The notes below the pieces were generated by a model, which did not search any database, was not told the DNA's origin, and was given only the letters and a program-made list of their open reading frames with translations. A program made the translations under genes and the position numbers. Shown here piece by piece: positions 27,490 to 37,107 of a stretch of DNA of 64,000 nt (position 1 is its first letter; every line of letters begins with the position of its first letter). Source of the stretch: an uncultured Rhodopila sp. (GTDB lineage Bacteria; Pseudomonadota; Alphaproteobacteria; Acetobacterales; Acetobacteraceae); NCBI RefSeq assembly GCF_903944925.1, contig NZ_CAJATU010000082.1, positions 1 to 64,000 of the forward strand, read 5' to 3'.

Positions 27490-27629
27490 GGGAACGCTAT
27501 ACTCCAGAGGACCGGTGCGGGAGCGTCACTAGACCCTTTCCGGCGGATTGGCATCAGGCGTCATCCGGTCGCAGGATTATCCCGCCGGTTCCCGACAGGC
27601 ACATGCATGGCGCCAGATGTGCCCTGGCT

Positions 27630-28832
27630 TCAATCCGTTTGGCGCACCGGCCGCGTCTCCGGCATCGTTAGAAGGACCGTAACAAAAGCAGCCATCCCGA
27701 TGCCTGCCAGCGTGAAGAACGCCGCCTGCATACCAGCAGTGTCCGCAATGCCGCCCGACATCGTCGTGCTGATCGCCGCTCCGATATAGGCCGCCAGGCC
27801 GAGGACCCCCATGCACAGGTTGAAATGCGCCGTGCCCAAGGTCAGGTCGGAGGCCACCAAGGGCAGCAGTACTCCGAACACCGCCGCGCTGATGCCGCTG
27901 ACCGCCTGTCCCGCCACCAGCGGCCAGGCCCCGGGCAACACTGCCAGCAGCACGCCGCGCAGTGGCAGCGCGCCCCAGCCGAGCAGCAGAAGGCGCTTGC
28001 GCCCAAATCGCTCGGCGGCGCGGCCGATACGCGGGGACAGCAGGGCGACGACGCATTGCGGCACGACAATGCAGGCGGCGATGATCAGGTTGGCGAAATT
28101 GCCGGCCCGCATCGTCACCGCCGCGCCCGCCAGCGGCAGCATCGCGGCGTTGGACATGTGGAACAGCATGACACTGGCGCTGAAGATCAGCAGTTTGTGG
28201 TCGCCGAAGAGGCGCTTCAGCCCGGACATATCCAGCAGCCGGCTGGTGGTCTGGCCCCTCGCGTAGCTGCCGGCGCCAACCGACCAGAGTGAGATCAGAG
28301 CCGGCACGCTCAGCGCGGCGGTCAGCAGGAACACGAAGCGCGAGGACAGATACGCTCCGGTCGCGCCCATCACCGCCGCGGCGAGGCCGTTGCCGATCGA
28401 CGCATAGCGGGCGTTACGCCCCAGCCGCTCGCCCAGTCCGGCGTGGCCAACCAGGTGCAGGCTGATCGCGGCGATCGCCGGGGTCAGGATGCAACTGGCG
28501 AAACCGTGCAGCATCTGCGCCACCAGCACCGGCAGCCGATTGGGCAGCGTTGCCAGTAGCAGGGCGGCGATGATCACGGCGACCAGCGCGCCGGATGCGA
28601 CTCCGCGCTTGTTGCGCACCGCGTCCACCAGTGCGCCGGCCGGAAGCTGGCTGACCAGCGAGGTGACGGTGCCGAGCGTCAGGGCAAAGCCGATCTCCAC
28701 CTGGGTCCATTTTTGCGTGGTGAGGTAGACGGCGACGAAGGGGCCGAAGCCGGTCTGCACATCGGCGACGAAGAAGTTCACCAGGTCCAGGGCGCGGTTG
28801 CCGGATGGCCATGACGGGAGCAGGCGCCGCAT
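27630..28832 (-). CDS. Major facilitator superfamily transporter
   Basis: 400 residues, twelve predicted membrane helices. The MFS cytoplasmic loop is seen as AGALVDAVRNKRG between helices 2 and 3, and a second as IGRAAERFGRKRLLL between helices 8 and 9. Substrate unknown; architecture fits drug or metabolite efflux. It ends the minus-strand run and is preceded by the PRC-barrel gene with a 6-bp gap, so the two are probably co-transcribed. Confidence 0.88.
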   Translation of the reverse strand: MRRLLPSWPSGNRALDLVNFFVADVQTGFGPFVAVYLTTQKWTQVEIGFALTLGTVTSLVSQLPAGALVDAVRNKRGVASGALVAVIIAALLLATLPNRLPVLVAQMLHGFASCILTPAIAAISLHLVGHAGLGERLGRNARYASIGNGLAAAVMGATGAYLSSRFVFLLTAALSVPALISLWSVGAGSYARGQTTSRLLDMSGLKRLFGDHKLLIFSASVMLFHMSNAAMLPLAGAAVTMRAGNFANLIIAACIVVPQCVVALLSPRIGRAAERFGRKRLLLLGWGALPLRGVLLAVLPGAWPLVAGQAVSGISAAVFGVLLPLVASDLTLGTAHFNLCMGVLGLAAYIGAAISTTMSGGIADTAGMQAAFFTLAGIGMAAFVTVLLTMPETRPVRQTD

Positions 28833-28838
28833 CCGGGG

Positions 28839-29270
28839 CTAATGCGCCGGCGTTGGCGCGGGTGCGGCATCGGCTGGCGTCACCACTGGCGCCGCCTTGC
28901 CGGTGTTGCTGAATTCCGGCGCCGCCTTGATCTGGTCCGGGGTCATTTCCAGGGTGACCTGGTGCTTGCCTGAGGGCTTGAAGCGCAGCGCGCTCCAGTG
29001 CACCGCGACCTTGCGGCTGCCGACGCCCATGAAGCCGCCGAAATCGATGACCGCGGCCTGGGGCTGGCCGTTCTCGTCCACCAGCACATCGACCAGGCGG
29101 CCGATATCCTTGCCGTCGGGGCCGGTGACGTTGCAGCCGAGGATCGCCTCGGCGTCCTCGGGCTGGACGGTCTGGACGGAGCTGGCTGGTGCCGGCGGAT
29201 CGTCCGCGCGGACGGCTGGACATATCGAGATCGTGACGGATATCGCTACGGCCAGGACCATTCGTTGCAT
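28839..29270 (-). CDS. Exported PRC-barrel domain protein
   Basis: 143 residues. A signal peptide (LAVAISVTISICPAVRA) is followed by a PRC-barrel domain: ILGCNVTGPDGKDIGRLVDV, VDENGQPQAAVIDFGGFMGVG and VHWSALRFKP. The C-terminus is Ala/Pro-rich. Proteins of this kind are periplasmic and of unknown function. The ATG at 29270 has GGAGG upstream; the ORF track starts 141 bp earlier. Confidence 0.85.
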   Translation of the reverse strand: MQRMVLAVAISVTISICPAVRADDPPAPASSVQTVQPEDAEAILGCNVTGPDGKDIGRLVDVLVDENGQPQAAVIDFGGFMGVGSRKVAVHWSALRFKPSGKHQVTLEMTPDQIKAAPEFSNTGKAAPVVTPADAAPAPTPAH

Positions 29271-29334
29271 CGCCGCCTCCGCCAGGACCCGACAGGTCGG
29301 AAGCGCGGAGGCCCGTATCAAGTTGAAGGCATGT

Positions 29335-30258
29335 TCACGTTCTATTGCGGAGCGAAACCGGCTTTGTCTCCCTGTCGACGTTGAACGACGCCAGAACGAT
29401 ACCGCTGCCAATCATTGCGATACCGATGGCATGATACACCTGGAAACGTTCATGCAGGAACAGCACCGCCAGCACGCTGCCGAACAGCGGCATCAAATGC
29501 ATCGACTGGCCGGCGGCACCGGCGCCGATGAGTTCGACGCCGCGGTTGAAGAACAGGTAGGCGACGAAGGACGGCAGCACCGCCGTGTAGGCAATGCCGA
29601 TCCAGGACGGCAGGCCACCCTGAATCGACGCTCCGGACGCGACCTCCCACAGCATGAACGGCAGGATCATGCAGGACCCGATCCCCATGGCCGCAACCAG
29701 GAAACTCAATGGATGCACCACCGGGCGCTTGCGCAGCATCACGCAGTAGAACGCGTAGATCGCCAGTGCCGTCAGCACCCAGAGGTCGCCATGGTTGAGC
29801 CGCAGATGAAACAGCACGTCCGGGGAGCCGCGCGCGGCGATGACCGCCACGCCCATCAGGGACAGCATCACGCCCGCGGCCTGGCGGGGCGACGGAGTCT
29901 CCCGGAACAGCGCGAAGGCCCAGAGCACGATGATCAGCGGCGTGGCGGATTGCAGCAGCAGCACGTTGAGCGCCGTCGTGCCGGTCAGGCCGAGATAAGC
30001 CATGGTATTGTAGCAGGCGATGCCGGTCGCCGAGAGCAGCAGCATCATCTTCCAATGCCGCAGCATCACCGGCGCGTCGGCCCGCAGCCGCGGCCAGGCG
30101 AAGCCGATGGCGACCAGGAAGGCGCCGGTCCAGCGGCACCACGACAGCGTCACCGGTGGAACCTGCCCCACAAGGCCGCGTCCGAGGACGATATTGCCCG
30201 CCCAGAACAGGTTGGCCGCAGCCAGAAGGCCCCAGGCGGAGTGCCAGAGTGATCGCAT
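29335..30258 (-). CDS. EamA/DMT-family transporter
   Basis: About 307 residues with ten membrane helices in two EamA repeats (FWAGNIVLGRGLVGQVPPVT in the first; SFVAYLFFNRGVELIGAGAA in the second). It probably exports amino acids or other metabolites. I used the ATG at 30258 (MRSLWHSAWG), which removes a hydrophilic extension in the ORF-track start at 30324. No strong ribosome-binding site is visible. Confidence 0.87.
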   Translation of the reverse strand: MRSLWHSAWGLLAAANLFWAGNIVLGRGLVGQVPPVTLSWCRWTGAFLVAIGFAWPRLRADAPVMLRHWKMMLLLSATGIACYNTMAYLGLTGTTALNVLLLQSATPLIIVLWAFALFRETPSPRQAAGVMLSLMGVAVIAARGSPDVLFHLRLNHGDLWVLTALAIYAFYCVMLRKRPVVHPLSFLVAAMGIGSCMILPFMLWEVASGASIQGGLPSWIGIAYTAVLPSFVAYLFFNRGVELIGAGAAGQSMHLMPLFGSVLAVLFLHERFQVYHAIGIAMIGSGIVLASFNVDRETKPVSLRNRT

Positions 30259-30377
30259 GCGGTGCTTCGGACGTCCCCCGGGGTATTCGCAACCGCTTTG
30301 CACGCGGGCACGTTGGCGTATCATAAAACCAAAGCGCTGCTTTGAAAGCCGCGCAGGTCCGGGATTGCCTGATTGTC

Positions 30378-31676
30378 ATGCGACAGATCGCGTTAAGCAG
30401 CGAGACCGACTGGGACGGCTGGCGTCAGGCCGCGCGGCGGCTGGTGCTGGCCGGGATCGAGCCGGCGGAACTGTCCTGGTCGGTTGGCGGCGCGTCAGAC
30501 CCCCTGCCCGACGCATCCGGCAGCTTCAACGTGTCGCGGGCTCTGGTGTCGCTGGCCTCAGTAGCGTTCCAGGCGCGGGAGCCGGAGCGGTTCGGCCTGC
30601 TGTACAGCCTGGTATGGCGCTCGCATGCCGGCGACAAACTGCTGGAGGACGCAGACGATCCCGATCTGCTGCTGGCCCGCCGCATGGCCCTGTCGGTGCG
30701 GGCCGACGCGCACCGGATGCGCACCAACATGCGGTTCCTGCCGGTGGAGGACGGCGCACGCTTCCTGGGCTGGTACGCCCCGGCGCATTTCGTGCTGGAG
30801 GCGAACGCGCAGTTGATCGCCCGCCGGTTCCCGGACCTGGCGTTCTCGATCGTCACCCCGGACGGGGCCGCGCACTGGAACGATACGGCGCTGCGGTTCG
30901 GCTCCGGCCTGCGCCATGCCGAGGACGACGAGGCGCTTGCGGCGTGGTGGGACCGTCACGGCGCGGCGCTGCTGGAGCAGGCGGCGGAAGGCACCTCCGT
31001 GCCGGAAGCCGAGGACCTGGACGAAGCCCCCCGGCCGCCGGACCTGCCCGCCTTGGGGCCGGTGGTGCTGCGCGCCGTGTCCGATCCTGCGCTGCTCCGG
31101 GCGGGCAAGGACGCGGCTTCGTGCCAGCGCTGCCCGCTGTTCGCTCCGGCAACCCAAATGGTGTTCGGCGAGGGTTCCGCGGACAGCGCGGTGATGTTCG
31201 TCGGCGAGCAGCCGGGCGACCAGGAGGACGTCATCGGCCGCCCCTTCGTCGGACCCGCCGGCCAGATGATGGATCGCGCGATGGAGGAAGCCGGCATCGA
31301 CCGCCGCACCGTCTACGTCACCAACTCGGTCAAGCACTTCAAGTTCGTCCAGCGCGGCAAGCGGCGGATTCACCAGACTCCGGAGGTGCCGGAAATCCAG
31401 GCCTGCGGCGGCTGGCTGGACCTGGAGCGGGACCGGGTGCGGCCGCGCCTGCTGGTGCTGATGGGCGGTTCGGCAGCGCGGGCGGTGATGGGGCGGGCGG
31501 TGACGATCAGCCGCGAGCGCGGGCGGCCGATCCAACTGCCGGACGGGCAGACGGCGTTCGTGACGGTGCATCCGTCCTATCTGCTGCGCCTGCCCGATGC
31601 GGCGTCCAGGGCGCGGGAATACGCGGCGTTCGTGCGCGATTTGCAGGCGGTGCGGGCGATCATGCAGGCGGGGTAA
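30378..31676 (+). CDS. DUF4130 fused to UdgX-type uracil-DNA glycosylase
   Basis: About 432 residues in two parts. Residues 1-220 are a DUF4130-type domain (SETDWDGWRQAARRLVLAG, FLGWYAPAHFVLEANAQLIA). The C-terminal half is a family-4-like uracil-DNA glycosylase: CxxC (SCQRC), motif GEQPGDQEDVIGRPFVGPAG and HPSYLLRLP. The loop KRRIHQTP is the hallmark of UdgX, which forms a covalent bond to the abasic site through that His. DUF4130 usually accompanies a radical SAM DNA-repair protein, not seen here. The ORF-track TTG at 30342 is replaced by the ATG at 30378. Confidence 0.88.
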   Translation: MRQIALSSETDWDGWRQAARRLVLAGIEPAELSWSVGGASDPLPDASGSFNVSRALVSLASVAFQAREPERFGLLYSLVWRSHAGDKLLEDADDPDLLLARRMALSVRADAHRMRTNMRFLPVEDGARFLGWYAPAHFVLEANAQLIARRFPDLAFSIVTPDGAAHWNDTALRFGSGLRHAEDDEALAAWWDRHGAALLEQAAEGTSVPEAEDLDEAPRPPDLPALGPVVLRAVSDPALLRAGKDAASCQRCPLFAPATQMVFGEGSADSAVMFVGEQPGDQEDVIGRPFVGPAGQMMDRAMEEAGIDRRTVYVTNSVKHFKFVQRGKRRIHQTPEVPEIQACGGWLDLERDRVRPRLLVLMGGSAARAVMGRAVTISRERGRPIQLPDGQTAFVTVHPSYLLRLPDAASRAREYAAFVRDLQAVRAIMQAG

Positions 31677-31801
31677 GCTGCTTCACCGCCGCTTCGATGT
31701 CTGCTACTGTCGTCGCGAAATGATCGAGGCTGAGGCATGGCGCCCGGGTGGTTCGGCTCCACGGCACTAAACCGTAACGGCACGGCATCGGCCGGCTGCG
31801 C

Positions 31802-32233
31802 ATGAGCGTTCCGTTTCTGACCTGCATGGCAGCCGCGGCGGCGTTCTATCACCTGCCGCCGCGGGTTTTGCCCGCCATCCAGGCGGTCGAAGGCGGCCGC
31901 GTCGGCCTGATGCACATGAATGCCAACAATACAGCCGATCTCGGGGTGATGCAGGTCAATACGGCCTGGATACGACCGCTGGCAAGCTACGCGCACATGC
32001 CGACGCAGGCCGTCGCCGAGCGGCTGATCAACGATGCCTGCTTCAACGTCGCCGCCTCCGCCGCGATCATGCGGGTCTACCTCAATGAGTCGCATGGCAA
32101 TCTCATGGCCGCAATCGGCTACTACCATTCCCATACCCCGGCGCTGAGCACCGCCTACCAGCAGAAGGTTCTCAGCGCAGCCGTAACGTTATTCGCCGGC
32201 AACCGGAAATCCGCGCCGGCCCCCCAACGATAA
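31802..32233 (+). CDS. VirB1-like lytic transglycosylase domain protein
   Basis: 143 residues. The SLT fold is visible: HLPPRVLPAIQAVEGGRVGL holds the catalytic Glu in a VEGG context, then NNTADLGVMQVNTAWI and a YYHSHTP motif near the end. This type opens peptidoglycan for secretion or conjugation machines. No signal peptide is apparent from this start, so a different start or an unusual export route is possible. It ends 12 bp before gspG and is probably co-transcribed, which suggests it serves the type II secretion system. Confidence 0.78.
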   Translation: MSVPFLTCMAAAAAFYHLPPRVLPAIQAVEGGRVGLMHMNANNTADLGVMQVNTAWIRPLASYAHMPTQAVAERLINDACFNVAASAAIMRVYLNESHGNLMAAIGYYHSHTPALSTAYQQKVLSAAVTLFAGNRKSAPAPQR

Positions 32234-32245
32234 GAGCGCCGAACC

Positions 32246-32662
32246 ATGAACACCCGATCCCGCCGCGGCGAGCGCGGCTTCACTTTGCTCGAACTGCTGG
32301 TCGTCATCGCCATCCTCGGCCTGCTGATCGGCCTGGTGGCACCCGCCGCGTTGCGGCAGCTCGGCAGCGCGCGCACCTCCGTCGCGAAGCAATCGATCGA
32401 GCGGATTTCGTCGATCCTTGATATCTACAAGCTGGATGTCGGCAGCTATCCCACAACCGACCAGGGACTGCGCGCGCTGGTCGAACAGCCAACCGCCGTT
32501 TCGGCCTGGAGCGGCCCGTATGTGAAAAACGGCGTGCCGGTCGATCCGTGGAACCATCCGTATGTCTACCGCGAGCCGTCCAGCCGGGCGGGGCACGATT
32601 TCGATCTGTGCTCGAACGGACCGTCGGGCAATGGCGGCAGCGACATGATCTGCAACCCGTGA
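32246..32662 (+). CDS. gspG: Type II secretion major pseudopilin GspG
   Basis: 138 residues. The prepilin peptidase site is RGERG/FTLLELLVVIAILG, with Glu at mature position 5. The GspG-specific domain follows: YKLDVGSYPTTDQGLRALV, GPYVKNGVPVDPWNHPYVYR and a C-terminal DLCSNGPSGNGGSD region with the calcium-site pattern. It builds the periplasmic pseudopilus. Its stop lies 2 bp from the gspD stop (convergent). Confidence 0.93.
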   Translation: MNTRSRRGERGFTLLELLVVIAILGLLIGLVAPAALRQLGSARTSVAKQSIERISSILDIYKLDVGSYPTTDQGLRALVEQPTAVSAWSGPYVKNGVPVDPWNHPYVYREPSSRAGHDFDLCSNGPSGNGGSDMICNP

Positions 32663-32664
32663 AC

Positions 32665-35016
32665 CTATTGTTGCAAGCGCAACTGTTGGCGTAGCCGGGC
32701 AGCCGGATCTGCTTGGCCGGACGGACGCAAATTGTTCAACAGATTGGGCGTCGCCGCCGCGTTGATCAGTTGCTCCCGCAGATCGTTGGTCAGCGCGCGG
32801 GCATCGCGCTGGTCGTGGATGACGTGCGGAGTAATTAGAACCAGCAGCTCCGTCCGCTCCCGCGAATTGTTCTGATTCCCCGCCAGCAATCCCAGGATCG
32901 GCACGTCCTTGAGCCAGGGAATGCCCTGGTTGCCTGTCGTCGCCGTATCGGTAATCAGCCCGGCCAGGCCGACCGTCTGGCCGTCCTGCACGACAACCCG
33001 GGAATTGACGTTGCGTTCGTTGAACGTCGGCGACGTTAGCCCGGGCGTGGTGATTGTCGTGGCGACGCTGCTGACGTCCTGCATGATGTCCAACGTAACG
33101 AGTCCGCCGCTGTTCACCCGCGGCGTCACCTCCATGATCACACCGGTCTGCTGATAATTAACCGAGTTGACGATCGGCGCATTGGCCGTGAGCTGGCTTT
33201 GCGACGACTGGCTGAGGTACGGCACCACGGCGCCCACCTGAAGCCGCGCCGGCTGATTGTCGAGGACAAGCAGTTCCGGCGAAGAAAGCACGTGGACGGT
33301 GGTGACCTGCTGCAACGCCTGAATGGCGAACGGCGCGCCGCCGGCGCCGTTGCCGCCGAGGAAAAAGCCGGGGAAACTCAGGGCCAGCGTCGCGGCCGAG
33401 GCACTCACCGGGGTGGTCGTGGACGCGCCGGTGTTGAGGATGCCGTTGATGCCGCCGGCCTTGAAAAAGAACTGCGTGCCGTATTGCAGAGCGTCGTTCA
33501 GGGTGACCTCGGCGATAACCGCGTCGATACGAACCTGCAAGGGCAGGATGTCGATCTTGCGCAGCATCGCTTCCATCGTCCCGACTTCGCGTTCGGTGCC
33601 ATAGACCAGCACGGCATTGTTCTGATCCTCCGGAATGACCCGCAGCGAATCGGCGGTTTGTTCGCCGCCCGGTTCCAGGCCGCCCAGCAGCGGATTGGCG
33701 CCGGCCGCCGGGGCCTGCTGTTGCTGCTGCTGTCCGCCGCCGCCGGCTGACAGGATACCGCCCTGCTGCTGACCGCCCGACTGGCCAAATCCACCACCGG
33801 ATTGGCCGAGGCTGCCGCCGCCGGGGTTGATCCCGCCGTTCATGCCGGAGCGCCCCAGCCCGCCGGCCGAACCGCCGCCGAGGCCCCCGGCGCCACCGCC
33901 AATTCCGGATTGCCCCGTGCCGGACTGGCCGTTTTGCGAACGGTTCTGGTTTGTCGGCTGCGCGGTGACGTTGCCCGGGGTAAAGGCCTGCTGCAACACG
34001 TAGGCAACGTCCTCGGAGTGGCTGTTCTGCAGGTAGTAGACATGCCATGTCCGCAATGTCTGCCGCCGTCCGCGGTCGATCAGCGCATAGACGCGCCGCG
34101 CCTCATCGATGTAGCGCTGCTGCGAAGACACAACCAGGACCGCATTGATGCGAGCCAGCGGGATCACCCGCACCAGCCCGGCCAGCGCGCCGCCGTTCTG
34201 GCCGCGGAACGCATCCTGCATCGCCGAGGCGAAATCCTTCACATCACCCGCGCCGATGGGCAGCAGCGCATAGGACTGGCGGGCGAGCACGTCCACGTCG
34301 AACGCCTGGATCAGGCCGATAAGCCCTTCCCTCGCCTGCGGCTCTCCCGACACCAGCAGCGCATTCGGCCCCGGATCGGCCGCGATCTTGCCGCCGTCGC
34401 CGACATAGGGTTGCAGGATTTTCGCCAGATCCTCGGCGGAGGCGTAGCGCAGCGGCACGACCACCGCACCCGCCGTGCCGGCGCCGCTGGCCGCGGTCGC
34501 TGCGGCCTGCGCCAGCGGAACCACGCGATACAATGAGCCGTTCGTAACCAACGCGGCGCCGTTCGATGCCAGCAGCGATTCCAGCGTCGGCACCAGTTCC
34601 GAGCGGTTGAGCGGCCGCACGGTGTGCAACGTCGCGGTGCCACGCACCGCCGGATCGATCGTGTAGTTGACCCGCAGGATCGTGCCGAGGATCTGCGCGA
34701 CGACCTCCCGAATATCGGTGTCGGCGAAGTCCAGGGTGACGTCACCGGCCGCCCCGACGGAAACCCCCGGGCCGGGCCGCGGCGCGGGCGTTCCCTGCCC
34801 GCTGTCGGTACCGTACGCGAACTGGGCCGGCGGCAAGGCGTCCGGCGCACCCACCGCACCGTTGATGCGCGGCGGCGCCGCGGTGGCGCCGGGCGGCAGC
34901 GGGGACAATTCCGGGATGGCGGGCGGTGACGGATGATTGCAACCGGACAAATGAGTGAGGGCAAGCAGAACCAGCCAGCGGCCGCACAGCCTTCCGCGAA
35001 CGATGTGTAGCCGCAT
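32665..35016 (-). CDS. gspD: Type II secretion secretin GspD
   Basis: 783 residues with a lipoprotein signal (HLSGC). Order: N0 (VTLDFADTDIREVVAQILG), N1 (LRYASAEDLAKILQPYVGDGG), N2, N3, then the secretin beta-barrel (VRIDAVIAEVTLNDALQYG, LLVLDNQPARLQVGAVVPYL, GGLVTLDIMQDVSSV). N3 is interrupted by a long Gly/Gln/Ser-rich stretch of about 80 residues. It forms the outer-membrane pore. No pilotin or GspC is seen nearby. It is transcribed towards gspG. Confidence 0.94.
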   Translation of the reverse strand: MRLHIVRGRLCGRWLVLLALTHLSGCNHPSPPAIPELSPLPPGATAAPPRINGAVGAPDALPPAQFAYGTDSGQGTPAPRPGPGVSVGAAGDVTLDFADTDIREVVAQILGTILRVNYTIDPAVRGTATLHTVRPLNRSELVPTLESLLASNGAALVTNGSLYRVVPLAQAAATAASGAGTAGAVVVPLRYASAEDLAKILQPYVGDGGKIAADPGPNALLVSGEPQAREGLIGLIQAFDVDVLARQSYALLPIGAGDVKDFASAMQDAFRGQNGGALAGLVRVIPLARINAVLVVSSQQRYIDEARRVYALIDRGRRQTLRTWHVYYLQNSHSEDVAYVLQQAFTPGNVTAQPTNQNRSQNGQSGTGQSGIGGGAGGLGGGSAGGLGRSGMNGGINPGGGSLGQSGGGFGQSGGQQQGGILSAGGGGQQQQQQAPAAGANPLLGGLEPGGEQTADSLRVIPEDQNNAVLVYGTEREVGTMEAMLRKIDILPLQVRIDAVIAEVTLNDALQYGTQFFFKAGGINGILNTGASTTTPVSASAATLALSFPGFFLGGNGAGGAPFAIQALQQVTTVHVLSSPELLVLDNQPARLQVGAVVPYLSQSSQSQLTANAPIVNSVNYQQTGVIMEVTPRVNSGGLVTLDIMQDVSSVATTITTPGLTSPTFNERNVNSRVVVQDGQTVGLAGLITDTATTGNQGIPWLKDVPILGLLAGNQNNSRERTELLVLITPHVIHDQRDARALTNDLREQLINAAATPNLLNNLRPSGQADPAARLRQQLRLQQ

Positions 35017-35139
35017 ACTTCGGTTGAACTCCGCCCCGCCCGTTCAGAGCTTACTGATGGACCCGAGCATCCTCCGGACGCGACGCAATCCGTTGTGATC
35101 GACGTGCGAGTCTGCGTGATAATTGTTGAATGGCAGGAA

Positions 35140-35167
35140 GAAGGGGCGCCAGGATAAGCGCCCCTTC
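35140..35167 (-). terminator. Hairpin after the phosphoesterase gene
   Basis: GAAGGGGCGC and GCGCCCCTTC form a perfect 10-bp stem with an 8-base loop (CAGGATAA). It lies about 23 bp beyond the stop of the minus-strand phosphoesterase, before gspD. On the minus strand the stem is followed by TTCCTGCC, only weakly T-rich, so it may be a weak intrinsic terminator or an mRNA-stabilising hairpin. Confidence 0.55.
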
Positions 35168-35190
35168 GCGGTCGGCCGAGCTTGATCGGC

Positions 35191-37107
35191 TTAGAAATGG
35201 AACAAAGACATCAGGTCGCCAATGGCGGGGCCGTTTGTCGGCGCGTATGGATTGGGGCCGGATTGGTCCGGGTTCGGCAGGTTGTCGCGGCTGCGGGCGG
35301 AGATCACCGGCAGGCTCCAATTGGCCTCGATGAACTTCAGGATCGATACGTGGTCGCCATATTCATGCGAAACATGCCCGCCGCGCGTGAACGGAGACAC
35401 CACGATCAGCGGTATCCGCGAGCTGTCACCGAACCAGTCTATCGGCTGGATATAGCCGGAATCCCAATAGCCACCGGCCTCATCCGTGGTGATGAACACC
35501 GCGGTCGATGCCCACAGCTTGGGCTGTTTTTGCAGCTCCGTGATGACCTTGCGGACGAACGCCTCATAAATGCTGAACTTGGACGACGCCGGATGTCCGT
35601 CGTTCAGCCCGCCCGGCTTCACGAACGACACCGCCGGCAAGACGCCCGCCTGGAGATCGGTGTAGAAATCGCTGGTGTCCTTCACCACCTGCTCCCGCAC
35701 CGTCTCATTCGTCATGATCGAAGTCTGATACTGGAACGGATTGCAGATGTTGCAGTAGACGTTGGTGGCCGCGTTCGGGTCCTGCACGTAATCGTTGTAG
35801 CCCTCACCGAACCAGGCGAACGACACCTCGGCCGACAGCAGCACGTTGGCGATGCTGTTGGTCGGGACCGGAGGGATTGTGAACGGATTCAGCGTCGTGT
35901 CGGCGACCGAACCATCTCCGTAGTAGCCGGGGTTGTAGTTGTTCAGCAGATAGTAACGGTCGGGATCGCAATTCGCCGCAACGGGCTTGGGCAGCGCCTT
36001 GAGATAGCTCGTGACCGCGCCGACACCGGGCTGGCTGGTATCCGCGCAGGTGCTGTAGGAACCGCCCGAATAGCCGTCCTGGGTATAATAGTTGTTGGTG
36101 CCGGACTGCGCGTCGGGATCCTCGATCTGGTTGGACGGCGGAACGGTGGCATTGCCCTTGCCGTCGGTATAATAAATAGCATCCGCAAAGCCGGCGATGA
36201 TGCTGTCCAGCCCGGTGCCGCCCATGGCGGGCTGATGGTAGTTGTCGCTGATGGTGTACTCATCCGCCAGGTGCTTGAAATACGGCATGTCGCCCTGGAG
36301 AACGTTGTAGAACCCCATCGCCGTCGACCCTTCGCCGGTGGTCTGGTCGGTGAACGGAACCGGCTGCGGCTTGCCGTTGCTGCCGGCGCCGATGGTCACC
36401 TCCACCCAGGGAAACAGATCGTTCTGGCATCCGCTCGGGTTGTCGGAGGTTGCTTTGGCTGCGTCGCAATCGGTCTGCTGACGCGACTGGTAATAGCGGT
36501 GCACCGGGCTGGCGGCATAGGCGTCATACGGCACGCCGGGCGTCAACTGGAACGGGCCGCTCGGCAAGCTGTTGACGTTGGCGATGCGGGTGTCGATCGA
36601 CCCGTGCGGCAGTCCGGTGGCGCCGGTGGTCAGCAGGCGGATATCCTTCGGCAGCAACCCGTAATCGGCGTTCTCAGCCGCCTGCAGCGTCGCAAAGGGC
36701 GGCGGGCTGGTATCACTGGCGAATTGGTTGCCGCCAACCATCGGCGGCGGCAAGGTCTGATAGGCGGAGGTCTTCGGCGGACTCGCGCTGAATGCACCGG
36801 GGGCGCTGGCCTGATATTGCGCCGCCTTGGAGAAATTCGGGCCGGGCGTGCCGTCCTCGTTGACGATGCCTTCCGACAGGATGTTGAACACGGAGTCGCC
36901 GGAGGGCGAACGATACGTTGCAAACACGTGATCAAAGCTGCGGTTCTCGCCATAAATGACGATGACATGCTTGATCGGCGTCCTGGTGTTCAGGTCGTTG
37001 CTGCCCAGCGGCGTGCCGGCCATCACAGACGGCGCAACGACCTGGCTGGCCATCGAAAACAGCGAGGTATATAGAAACAGTTTCGCCTTCAGCGACTTTA
37101 GCTGCAT
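35191..37107 (-). CDS. Exported phosphoesterase (PF04185; phospholipase C / acid phosphatase type)
   Basis: 638 residues with a signal peptide (cleavage near PSVMAGT). The family start motif is HVIVIYGENRSFDHVFATY and the C-terminal metal-site motif is FITTDEAGGYWDSGYI with PLIVVSPF. The central part has SDNYHQPAMGGTG. It likely cleaves phosphomonoester or phospholipid substrates outside the cytoplasm. It is flanked by gspD and a beta-propeller gene, then gspK, and is a good candidate cargo of the type II system. The 630-residue ORF on the other strand is a shadow. Confidence 0.9.
   Translation of the reverse strand: MQLKSLKAKLFLYTSLFSMASQVVAPSVMAGTPLGSNDLNTRTPIKHVIVIYGENRSFDHVFATYRSPSGDSVFNILSEGIVNEDGTPGPNFSKAAQYQASAPGAFSASPPKTSAYQTLPPPMVGGNQFASDTSPPPFATLQAAENADYGLLPKDIRLLTTGATGLPHGSIDTRIANVNSLPSGPFQLTPGVPYDAYAASPVHRYYQSRQQTDCDAAKATSDNPSGCQNDLFPWVEVTIGAGSNGKPQPVPFTDQTTGEGSTAMGFYNVLQGDMPYFKHLADEYTISDNYHQPAMGGTGLDSIIAGFADAIYYTDGKGNATVPPSNQIEDPDAQSGTNNYYTQDGYSGGSYSTCADTSQPGVGAVTSYLKALPKPVAANCDPDRYYLLNNYNPGYYGDGSVADTTLNPFTIPPVPTNSIANVLLSAEVSFAWFGEGYNDYVQDPNAATNVYCNICNPFQYQTSIMTNETVREQVVKDTSDFYTDLQAGVLPAVSFVKPGGLNDGHPASSKFSIYEAFVRKVITELQKQPKLWASTAVFITTDEAGGYWDSGYIQPIDWFGDSSRIPLIVVSPFTRGGHVSHEYGDHVSILKFIEANWSLPVISARSRDNLPNPDQSGPNPYAPTNGPAIGDLMSLFHF

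Noticed and set aside
35182-37074. 630-residue plus-strand ORF opposite the phosphoesterase
   Set aside because: It lies fully antisense to a gene with clear family motifs and a signal peptide; composition is typical of a high-GC shadow frame (His/Arg/Val-rich) with no recognisable domain.
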